Origin: Rhodococcoides corynebacterioides NBRC 14404
GTDB taxonomy: Bacteria; Actinomycetota; Actinomycetes; Mycobacteriales; Mycobacteriaceae
Assembly: GCF_001894765.1 (NCBI RefSeq)
Contig: NZ_BCWV01000008.1
Coordinates: forward strand, 1 to 64,000
Direction: 5' to 3'
Length of the DNA stretch: 64,000 bases
Shown here: positions 57,478 through 64,000 of the stretch, piece by piece
Position numbering within the stretch: the stretch's first letter is position 1
Layout: the number at the start of each line of letters is the position of its first letter
Program-made: the position numbers and the translations under genes
The notes under the pieces: generated by a model
What the model was told of the DNA's origin: nothing
What the model saw: only the letters and a program-made list of their open reading frames with translations
Database searches by the model: none

Positions 57478-58601
57478 CAGGCGTCCGCCTTTTCGGTGGT
57501 GGGGACGTTCCGGGTCACGCAGGACTTCTCGAGGACCTCGTCGGAGAAGTCGGGGGCGAACGACCCGGACTCGTCGAGCATCAGTTCGAGCAACGCGGAC
57601 ACGTTCTTCGAGTACAGCTCGCTGGCGTGCTCGGGCATCGTGGCCGGCAGGTTGAGCGGCGAGCAGATGGTCACGTCGTTCTTCACCACGGTGCGGCCGG
57701 GCTCGGTGAGCTCGCAGTTGCCGCCCGTCTCCCCGGCGAGGTCGACGATCACGCTGCCCGGCTTCATCGCCGACGCCGCCGCCGCCGTGACCAGACGCGG
57801 CGCGGGCCGTCCCGGCACCAGCGCCGTGGTGATGACGACGTCGAACGTCGCGATCGCCTTCTCGAGCGCCGCCTGCTGCTGCGCGCGCTCGTCCTCGGTG
57901 AGCTCGCGGGCGTACCCGCCCTCACCCGCCGCGTCGATTCCCAGATCGAGCCACTGGGCACCGACCGACCGGACCTGATCGGCCACCTCCGGACGCACGT
58001 CGTACCCGGTCGGTCGCGCACCGAGGCGCTTGGCCGTCGCGAGGGCCTGCAGCCCGGCCACACCGACGCCGAGCACCAGCACCGTCGCCGGTTTCACCGT
58101 GCCCGCGGCGGTGGTGAGCATCGGGAAGAAGCGCGTCGACTCCGATGCGGCGAGCAGCACGGCCTTGTAGCCGGCCACGTTCGCCTGGGAGGACAGCGCG
58201 TCCATCACCTGGGCGCGGGAGATCCGGGGGATCGCCTCCACCGCGAACGCCTGGACGCCGGCCGCGGCGAGCGCCGGGATGACGGTGTCCGCGTTGCGCG
58301 GCGCGAGAAAGCCGATGAGGGTGGTGCCCGACGCGAGCTTGCCCACCTCGGACTCCGACGGCGGCGCGACCTTCACCACCACGTCGGCCGACCACGGATC
58401 ACCGATCTCGGCCCCCGCGTCGACATAGAGCTCGTCCGGGATGAGCGCCCCGAGACCGGCGCCGGCCTCCACGACCACCCGTACGCCCTTGCCGACCAAC
58501 GACGACACGACCTTGGGCACCAGGGCCACCCGCCGCTCGCCCTCGGCGCTCTCGCGCACGACCCCGACGAGCGGCCCGGCGCCCCGAGAATTCTCCACCA
58601 C
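57477..58601 (-). CDS. pntAA: NAD(P) transhydrogenase alpha subunit part 1
   Basis: 374 residues, soluble. NAD-binding domain I: VGVVRESAEGERRVALVPKVV at the start, VLVLGVGVAGLQALATAKRLGA as the Rossmann motif, and VIVDLAGETGGNCELTEPG. With pntAB and pntB it forms the complete enzyme and is the first gene of the transcript. GTG 58601 with GAGG ten bases upstream. Confidence 0.95.
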   Translation of the reverse strand: MVENSRGAGPLVGVVRESAEGERRVALVPKVVSSLVGKGVRVVVEAGAGLGALIPDELYVDAGAEIGDPWSADVVVKVAPPSESEVGKLASGTTLIGFLAPRNADTVIPALAAAGVQAFAVEAIPRISRAQVMDALSSQANVAGYKAVLLAASESTRFFPMLTTAAGTVKPATVLVLGVGVAGLQALATAKRLGARPTGYDVRPEVADQVRSVGAQWLDLGIDAAGEGGYARELTEDERAQQQAALEKAIATFDVVITTALVPGRPAPRLVTAAAASAMKPGSVIVDLAGETGGNCELTEPGRTVVKNDVTICSPLNLPATMPEHASELYSKNVSALLELMLDESGSFAPDFSDEVLEKSCVTRNVPTTEKADA

Positions 58602-58902
58602 TGACGACTTCCTCTACGAACGCATCGACGTCCCGACGGAGATCGAGACGAGAGATGACCTGCGCATCGCCGACCCGCCCGTGGTTGGGGACGTGTCGGC
58701 AGGGCCGTGGCCATGCAGGAAGGAACGACGGGCGACGGGGGCGGTTCGCACACGCCACATCACCGATCGGTTCCGCATCACGGCCGGATAGGGCCGACCA
58801 GAAACGTAACGCACACCACAGACACACAGCCGCATACCGGACACGGATTGTGAGAGAACTCATAACACCCGTCCGGTCCGCTCACCGGGCACACTCGACG
58901 GC
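58602..58902. promoter_or_regulatory. Divergent intergenic region, pntAA / sirtuin
   Basis: 301 bp with no credible gene. Promoters for both sides should lie here. On the plus strand a CATAAC hexamer lies about 35 bases before the sirtuin GTG, but I find no good -35. No clear palindrome was found. Confidence 0.35.
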
Positions 58903-59715
58903 GTGACCGCCACCCTTCCCGACGACGTCCTCACCGCCCTCCGCCGCGCCGACACGATCACCGTGTTGACGGGTGCGGGGATGTCGGCGCAGTCGGGCAT
59001 CCCCACGTTCCGTGACGCGCAGACGGGCCTGTGGTCCCGGTTCGACCCCGCCGACCTGGCCAGTCACGCCGCGTTCGTGCGCGATCCCGATCTGGTGTGG
59101 GGGTGGTACCGGCGCCGCGCCGCGCTGGCGGCACGGGCGGAACCGAACTCCGGTCACGTCGCCCTCGCACGCTGGCAGCAGCACGCGGCTGATCGCGGCG
59201 GACGCCTGACGATCGCCACGCAGAACGTCGACGATCTCCACGAGCGGGCGGGGGCCGTCGTCGCCGCCCACGTCCACGGTTCGTTGACCGCGGTCCGGTG
59301 CTCGATCTGCGACACGCCGTATCACGGTCCGCTCGACGTCACCGGGGATCTCGACGGAACCGGCGACGACACCGAGGACGAGATCCGAATGCCGCCCCCG
59401 CCGTGCGCCGACTGCGGCAGTCCGGTGCGGCCGGACATCGTCTGGTTCGGCGAGGCGTTGCCCGAGGATGCCTGGCGGGCAGCCGAGACGGCGGCCGAGG
59501 AGGCCGACGTGGTGCTGGTGATCGGCACGTCCGGCGTCGTCTATCCGTTCGCGGGCCTGCCGGCACTCGCCCGGAGCGCGGGTGCACTCGTGATCGAGAT
59601 CGACCCCGCGGAGACCGCCGTGTCGGACATGGCCCACCATCACCTGCGGGCCGGCGCCGCCGATGCGCTGCCCGCGCTGCTCGACAGCGTTCTCGATCAC
59701 GGAGAGGTGCGATGA
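58903..59715 (+). CDS. NAD-dependent protein deacylase (sirtuin, class III-like)
   Basis: 270 residues. GAGMSAQSGIPTFR (24-37), TQNVDDLHERAG (106-117), catalytic His125, zinc Cys133, Cys136, Cys168 and Cys171. Tyr69 and Arg72 (WYRRR) form the YxxR pair that in class III sirtuins such as SIRT5 and CobB binds acidic acyl groups, so desuccinylase or demalonylase activity is likely besides deacetylation. GTG start 58903. It overlaps the HIT gene and is divergent to the transhydrogenase. Confidence 0.94.
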   Translation: MTATLPDDVLTALRRADTITVLTGAGMSAQSGIPTFRDAQTGLWSRFDPADLASHAAFVRDPDLVWGWYRRRAALAARAEPNSGHVALARWQQHAADRGGRLTIATQNVDDLHERAGAVVAAHVHGSLTAVRCSICDTPYHGPLDVTGDLDGTGDDTEDEIRMPPPPCADCGSPVRPDIVWFGEALPEDAWRAAETAAEEADVVLVIGTSGVVYPFAGLPALARSAGALVIEIDPAETAVSDMAHHHLRAGAADALPALLDSVLDHGEVR

Positions 59716-60134
59716 CCCCCGACTGCATCTTCTGCGCCATCGTCGCGGGCGCCGCACCCGCCACCGTCGTCCACGAGACGGACACGACGCTGGCCTTCCT
59801 CGACATCCGGCCCGTCACCACCGGCCACACACTCGTGATCCCGAAGGCCCACTCGTCCGGGCTGGCCGACCTGGACCCGACGATCGCCGGTGACGTGTTC
59901 CGCACCGGTCAGCTGCTCGCGGCCGCCGTCCGCCGGGGACTCGGTGCGGACGGCGTCAACCTCGCGATGAACGACGGCCGGGCCGCGTTCCAGACCGTCT
60001 TCCACTCGCATCTGCACGTGGTCCCGCGGCACGACGGCGACCGCATCCGGTTCGTGGCCGGGTTCGTCACCCGTCGACCGGGCGACCTCGCCCGGACCGG
60101 CGAGGCCATTCGGGCGGCCGTGACCGCCGACTGA
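59712..60134 (+). CDS. HIT-family nucleotide hydrolase
   Basis: 140 residues. Histidine triad H98-x-H100-x-H102 in FHSHLHVVPR and the N-terminal CIFCAIVAG zinc-type motif. HIT proteins split nucleoside phosphoramidates or dinucleotides. ATG 59712 overlaps the sirtuin stop (ATGA). The pairing with an NAD-consuming enzyme suggests action on adenylated by-products, though this is inference. Confidence 0.93.
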   Translation: MTPDCIFCAIVAGAAPATVVHETDTTLAFLDIRPVTTGHTLVIPKAHSSGLADLDPTIAGDVFRTGQLLAAAVRRGLGADGVNLAMNDGRAAFQTVFHSHLHVVPRHDGDRIRFVAGFVTRRPGDLARTGEAIRAAVTAD

Positions 60135-60155
60135 GTCCGGCGACCGAGTCCGACG

Positions 60156-61865
60156 TCAGGACGCGGCCGCCGCCTCGGCGCCCGCCGCGAAGAACCACGC
60201 GACCGCGAGGGCGCCGGGGTCGACGACGTCGCGGGCCGCATCGCCCACGTAGCTGGCTCGCCCGCGTCGCGCGGTCATGCCGGCGGTCCGTTCCGCTCCC
60301 CGAGCCGAGGCGTCCGCGGCGGCGGTCAGCGCCGCCGCCAGCGAGTCGGTCCGCGCGCCGTGCAGGGCATCGGCGGCCGGAGCGAGCGCGTCGACCATCG
60401 TGCGGTCGCCCGGGTCGGCACCGCCCAGCCGCATCACGATCTCGAGCGCACCCCGCACGGCGTCCGCCACCGTGTCGGCGTCGACGTCCCGTCCGGCGAG
60501 CCCGTCGGCCAGGCGATGGAACACCGCTCCGAAGAGTGCGCCGGACGTGCCGCCCGCGTTCTCGAGGAAGCTGCGGGACAGCGCCGAGAACATCGCCCCG
60601 GCCGACAGCGCGGACGACGCATCGGGAGCATCTCGCAGGCCCGCCTCCATGGTGACGCCGAAGTCGCCGTCGCCGGCCCGCCGATCCAGCTCGGTGAGCT
60701 CGTCGACGGCGTCGCGCACCCGCTCCGTGAAGCCGGTGATCCAGGCGGTGACCACGGGATCGGGCTCCCCGTCGTCACCCGACGCCGAACCTGGCGTGTC
60801 CGACGGCCGCTCCCCGTCCACGACGGAGTCCGAGTGCAGCTCGCGGGCCGGCGCGTGGGGCCACGCGGGCGCGGCGGTGGGGGCGTCCCAGAGGGCCAGG
60901 ACGTCGTCGGTCGGCAGGTCGGGACCGCACCGCACGACCGTCAGGGACACACCGGCCATGTCGAACGCGGTCACGTACGTCCCCACGAGGTGACGGCGCA
61001 CCCGCACCCCGCGTGCGGCCAGAGCGTCGAGGGCATCGCCGAAGACGACGGCGATCTCGAGCGCGTGCGTGCCGCCGAGTCCGTTGACCACCAGGAGCAC
61101 GTCGTCGCCGTCGCCCGCGTCGAGTGCCGACAACACGGGGTCCAGCAGGGTGTCGACCACCTCGCGGGCGGTCAGGGTGTTCGCACGAGCGGTCCCGCGT
61201 TCGCCGTGGATCCCCACGCCCACCTCCACCTCGTCGTCGCCGAGCTCGAACGAGGGCGAGGACGCACCGGGCACCGTGCAGGCCCGGAAGGCGACGGCCA
61301 TGCTGCGTGAGGCGGCCGCCACCCGCCGACCGAGGTCGGCGACGGCGGTCAGGTCGTCCCCGCGTGCCGCCGCGGCCCCACAGAGCTTCTCGACGACGAC
61401 CGTCGCCGCCGTGCCGCGACGACCGGGACCGTCGGAGCCCGACGAGTCCGTGGCGACGTCGTCGTCGACCAGAACGGTCTCGACGTCGATGCCGTCGGCG
61501 CGGCAGAGGTCCGCCGCCACACCGAAGTTGATGACGTCCCCGGTGTAGTTCTTGACCACGTGCACCACGCCGGCGCCGCCGTCCACCGCACGGGTGGCGG
61601 CCTCGATCGCGAGGCTGTTCGGGGACGTGAACACCGCGCCCGGCACGGCCGCGTCGAGCATGCCCGCTCCGACGAAGCCCGAGTGCAGGGGCTCGTGGCC
61701 GGACCCGCCACCGGACAGGAGGGCGACACGGCCCCGGTCCACGGGGTCACGCCGCGTGAAGTAGCCGGGCCGCTCGACCCAGCGCAGGGCGGCGGCTGCG
61801 CGCGCGGTGGCGCGGCAGGCATCGGCGACGACGGACCCGGGATCGACGATCTTCGAGGACGACAT
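60156..61865 (-). CDS. ATP-dependent dihydroxyacetone kinase (DhaK-DhaL fusion)
   Basis: 569 residues. The N-terminal DhaK domain (1-330) has LLSGGGSGHEPLHSGFVG and substrate-binding His220 in VGIHGERGTAR (His218 in E. coli). After an acidic linker the DhaL domain (from about 370) has LDRRAGDGDFGVTMEAGL with the Mg-binding Asp residues and FLENAGGTSGALFG. A one-chain form with both domains uses ATP, not PEP. It phosphorylates dihydroxyacetone, perhaps other trioses. Convergent with the HIT gene. Confidence 0.93.
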   Translation of the reverse strand: MSSSKIVDPGSVVADACRATARAAAALRWVERPGYFTRRDPVDRGRVALLSGGGSGHEPLHSGFVGAGMLDAAVPGAVFTSPNSLAIEAATRAVDGGAGVVHVVKNYTGDVINFGVAADLCRADGIDVETVLVDDDVATDSSGSDGPGRRGTAATVVVEKLCGAAAARGDDLTAVADLGRRVAAASRSMAVAFRACTVPGASSPSFELGDDEVEVGVGIHGERGTARANTLTAREVVDTLLDPVLSALDAGDGDDVLLVVNGLGGTHALEIAVVFGDALDALAARGVRVRRHLVGTYVTAFDMAGVSLTVVRCGPDLPTDDVLALWDAPTAAPAWPHAPARELHSDSVVDGERPSDTPGSASGDDGEPDPVVTAWITGFTERVRDAVDELTELDRRAGDGDFGVTMEAGLRDAPDASSALSAGAMFSALSRSFLENAGGTSGALFGAVFHRLADGLAGRDVDADTVADAVRGALEIVMRLGGADPGDRTMVDALAPAADALHGARTDSLAAALTAAADASARGAERTAGMTARRGRASYVGDAARDVVDPGALAVAWFFAAGAEAAAAS

Positions 61866-61943
61866 GACCCGACCCTACGGCCGGACGCGGCCACGGGGCC
61901 GGGATGCGGAGGCCCGGACGTGCGCCGGATGTGAGACTGAGTC

Positions 61944-62591
61944 ATGAGGTTGTTCCTGGCGTCCTATCGATTCGGCTCGCATCGCGCCCGCCTGCTCGAC
62001 CTGGTGGGCACACCGGGTCGCATCGGCGTCGTCGCCGCAGCGGCCGACGCCTGGCCGGCCGCGGCGCGAGCCTCGGCGTCGACGAGCGAGTTCACTCTCC
62101 TCGCGGAGGCGGGATTCGACCCCGTCGAGGTCGACCTCCGCGCGGTCACGCCGACGACCGCCGAGGCCGCCCTGGCAGGACTGCCGGCCGTATGGGTACG
62201 CGGGGGGAACACCTTCGTCCTGCGCCATCGGCTGGCGACCTCGGGCGTCGATCACGTTCTGCGAGAACGACTTCGACGGGACGACCTCGTCTACGCCGGC
62301 TACAGCGCGGGCGCCTGCGTCATGGGACCGTCACTCACCGGCGTCGACGCTGCCGATCCGCCCGACGAACTCGCCGAGATCACCGACGATCCCGTGCCGC
62401 AGCACGGACTCGGGATGATCGACGACGTCCTCGTTCCGCACTGGTCGACGCCCGCGGCCCCGTCCGCGCTGGACCCCGACGGTGCCGCCCGAGCCATGGC
62501 GGACGCCTGCCGCGCGGCCGGCGTGCGGTACCGGACACTGACCGACGATCAGGTGTTCGTCCGGGACGGCGACGACGACCGGATCCTCTGA
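61944..62591 (+). CDS. Peptidase E-like protein (family S51)
   Basis: 215 residues. The Ser nucleophile is Ser121 in YAGYSAGACVMGP; His166 in VLVPHWSTP and the RGGNTFVLRH segment fit the family. Peptidase E cuts Asp-X dipeptides; cyanophycinase is a relative, but no cyanophycin synthetase is seen. ATG 61944. A tandem repeat begins four bases after its stop. Confidence 0.9.
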   Translation: MRLFLASYRFGSHRARLLDLVGTPGRIGVVAAAADAWPAAARASASTSEFTLLAEAGFDPVEVDLRAVTPTTAEAALAGLPAVWVRGGNTFVLRHRLATSGVDHVLRERLRRDDLVYAGYSAGACVMGPSLTGVDAADPPDELAEITDDPVPQHGLGMIDDVLVPHWSTPAAPSALDPDGAARAMADACRAAGVRYRTLTDDQVFVRDGDDDRIL

Positions 62592-62594
62592 ACC

Positions 62595-62660
62595 GGGGTC
62601 ACCCGCTGTGTCGACGAGCGGGGTCACCCGCTGTGTCGACGAGCGGGGTCACCCGCTGTG
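62595..62660. repeat. 25-bp tandem repeat, 2.6 copies
   Basis: Units at 62595-62619 and 62620-62644, identical, with a partial copy at 62645-62660. They lie between convergent genes and run into the 3' end of the gene at 62649, whose stop codon is within the third copy. Each unit contains GGGGTCACCC, the same core as at 15134. Confidence 0.9.
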
Positions 62661-63038
62661 CGCGATGGGGAACGTGAAGGGCGCCAACCGATCCATCGAG
62701 GCCCAGGCCAACCGGCACCGCCGCACCGTCATCTCGTCGGCGTCGGTGAGGAGTGCATCGAGCAGCAGCGACGGCCGCTCCCCCCACTCGCGCGCGACGG
62801 CGGCGACCTCGGCCTCGGCGAGGAGGCCCGACTGCGCGAGAGCCTCGATCCACGACGAGATCTCGCCGCGGTGCAGCGCCTCGAGGGTGTCGTAGTCGAC
62901 TCCGTCGTCGACGAAGTCGTAGGAGAACATCGCGGCGGCCACCGCAGCCGCACTGCTGTTCGACGTGCGGTGCGCCGGCGTCGGCTGCAGTGCCTGAGCT
63001 GCTGCCGTCGTGCGCTCCGTGGTGCGTGACCGGGCCAT
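62649..63038 (-). CDS. Small protein of unknown function
   Basis: 129 residues: a disordered Ala/Thr/Arg head (MARSRTTERTTAAAQ), then a folded-looking helical part (MFSYDFVDDGVDYDTLEALHRGEISSWIEALAQSGLLAEAEVAAVAREWGERPSLLLDALLTDADEMTVRRCRLAWASMD). I do not recognise the family. Start ATG 63038 is well supported by AAGGAGG upstream. The last codons and stop come from the tandem repeat. It is divergent from the GlcD-type gene. Confidence 0.75.
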   Translation of the reverse strand: MARSRTTERTTAAAQALQPTPAHRTSNSSAAAVAAAMFSYDFVDDGVDYDTLEALHRGEISSWIEALAQSGLLAEAEVAAVAREWGERPSLLLDALLTDADEMTVRRCRLAWASMDRLAPFTFPIAHSG

Positions 63039-63249
63039 GGGAACCCTCCTTGCTCGCCCCCTCGGTGTCGGCGGAGGTGCCGAGGTGCCGTGGTCCGACG
63101 CTAACTGTCGCTCGCCCCGTTGTCGGCAGCCTGCGAGGCACGATCTGGTAACAGAGTGAACACTGTGACTGATGTGACGAGCGTGTTCGAGGCCCGCTCG
63201 CGACCGAACGACACCCGCTCGAACCATCCGGTCTCGTCCGGAAACCCCC

Positions 63250-63290
63250 TCGACGATCGCGGGTGCACGGGTAGCGTCGATCACGGGTGC
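63250..63290 (+). promoter_or_regulatory. Possible promoter with direct-repeat operator before the GlcD-type gene
   Basis: CGATCGCGGGTGC (63254-63266) and CGATCACGGGTGC (63278-63290) match at 12 of 13 bases, 24 bp apart, flanking a -10-like TAGCGT (63272-63277). A TCGACG -35 is at 63250-63255, 16 bp upstream. The layout suggests a regulator dimer or pair bracketing the start region. The rest of 63039-63333 shows a few GTGA repeats (63155-63182) but no gene. Confidence 0.4.
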
Positions 63291-63333
63291 TCACGCGGAC
63301 GCGTCGCACCCGAGTCACTGGAGGGGATCGTCG

Positions 63334-64000
63334 ATGACCGACACGCGGGTGCAGGAACTGATCGGACTGTTGGACGACAAGGTCGTGGTGACCGATCCCG
63401 ACATCCTGGTGAGCTATCGGCAGGACTGGGCCCGCGATCCGGACGCCGGAACCCCGCTCGCCGTCGTCCGCGCCCGCAGCACCGACGACGTCGCAGCCGT
63501 GATGCGCTGGGCCACGGCCCATTCCGTGCCGGTCGTCCCTCGCGGCGCCGGCTCCGGCCTGTCCGGCGGAGCCACCGCCGTGGACGGCGGCATCGTGCTC
63601 TCCACCGAGAACATGCGGGCGATCACCGTCGACCCCGTCACCCGGACGGCCGTGGTGCAACCGGGCCTGCTCAACGCCGAGGTGAAGAAGGCCGCGGCCG
63701 AACACGGGCTCTGGTACCCGCCGGACCCGTCGTCGTTCGAGATGTGCTCCATCGGCGGCAACGCGGCGACCAACGCGGGCGGTCTGTGCTGCGTGAAGTA
63801 CGGCGTCACCACCGACTACGTCCTCGGGCTCGAGGTGGTGCTCGCGGACGGCATCGTCGTGCGTCTCGGCGGCGCGCGCCTCAAGGACTCCGCGGGGCTC
63901 TCGCTGACCAAACTCTTCGTCGGCAGCGAAGGGGTGCTCGGCGTCATCACCGAGGTGACGCTGCGCCTCATCCCCGCGCAGCCCCCCGCCAGCACCGTCG
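63334..64000 (+). CDS. FAD-linked oxidase, GlcD/D-lactate dehydrogenase family (partial)
   Basis: The first 222 residues are present; the gene continues past the right edge. The FAD-binding PCMH domain (about 40-217) has PRGAGSGLSGGATAVDGGIVLS, then EMCSIGGNAATNAGGLCCVKYG and LFVGSEGVLGVITEVTLRL. Members oxidise glycolate, D-lactate or D-2-hydroxyacids and feed electrons to a partner or the chain. ATG 63334 has GGAGGGG seven bases upstream. Substrate cannot be told from this fragment. Confidence 0.9.
   Translation, partial: MTDTRVQELIGLLDDKVVVTDPDILVSYRQDWARDPDAGTPLAVVRARSTDDVAAVMRWATAHSVPVVPRGAGSGLSGGATAVDGGIVLSTENMRAITVDPVTRTAVVQPGLLNAEVKKAAAEHGLWYPPDPSSFEMCSIGGNAATNAGGLCCVKYGVTTDYVLGLEVVLADGIVVRLGGARLKDSAGLSLTKLFVGSEGVLGVITEVTLRLIPAQPPASTV

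Noticed and set aside
58399-58863. Minus-strand frame in the pntAA/sirtuin intergenic region
   Set aside because: It overlaps pntAA in another frame, is Arg-rich and has no recognisable domain.
62300-63290. Long minus-strand frame upstream of the small unknown gene
   Set aside because: Only the part from ATG 63038, with AAGGAGG upstream, looks coding; the rest is intergenic.

Overview
The window is high-GC, densely packed DNA with GTG starts, 4-base ATGA/GTGA gene overlaps and weak -35 boxes. It looks like an actinobacterium of the mycolic-acid group (Mycobacteriales), most likely Rhodococcus or a close relative. The support is gene order: an rRNA operon leader, murA, a PduO-type adenosyltransferase, DUF2550, the whole ATP synthase operon, wecA, sua5, prmC, prfA, rpmE, rho, thrB, hom, lysA, argS and tRNA-Arg follow each other as in Mycobacterium tuberculosis. 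MurA carries the mycobacterial Asp in place of the catalytic Cys. No prophage, insertion sequence, CRISPR array or resistance island is visible.

Layout. 1-583: leader and promoter of an rRNA operon whose 16S gene lies just left of the window (minus strand). 584-2784: a divergent FMN-binding protein / MocR regulator pair with a three-half-site operator, inserted between murA and the rRNA operon. 2803-25587: the conserved block, almost all minus strand, covering cell-wall precursor synthesis, ATP synthase, translation termination and rho, and the aspartate-family amino acids. thrC, normally between hom and thrB, is missing. 25821-29949: DUF3105 and a Met/His-rich DUF305 protein, tRNA-Arg(CCG), a hydrolase, an exported protein and a MarR regulator with a large dyad upstream. 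29983-35476: a five-gene valine/isobutyrate catabolic operon behind a promoter with a palindrome in its spacer. 35543-39222: a SWIM zinc-finger / SNF2 helicase pair. 39288-40883: an HNH-type lipoprotein and a shikimate-dehydrogenase-like protein.

40912-45746: N-acetylglucosamine uptake and breakdown: nagB, nagA and a EIIC permease on one strand, separate EIIB and EIIA on the other, a DasR-type site between them and a GntR regulator at the end. 45999-47611: a thioesterase coupled to a BenE-type transporter. 47608-50734: kinase-like APH protein, ACAD11-type acyl-CoA dehydrogenase and SDR, resembling a split 4-hydroxyacid pathway. 50806-52598: an iron-sulfur photolyase and a small Tudor-like protein. 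52784-55665: E1 alpha and beta of a branched-chain 2-oxoacid dehydrogenase without E2 or E3, then a small membrane protein. 55724-58601: three-subunit proton-translocating transhydrogenase. 58903-60134: a class III-type sirtuin with a HIT hydrolase. 60156-64000: one-chain dihydroxyacetone kinase, a peptidase E, a small unknown protein and the start of a GlcD-type flavin oxidase cut by the right edge.

Most of the window is core metabolism. The less ordinary elements are the operators (MocR half-sites, the MarR dyad and its echo at the valine operon), the LvaA/C/D-like gene set, short intergenic tandem repeats, the repeat-expanded Rho, non-ATG and leaderless starts, and the relocated or lost thrC.
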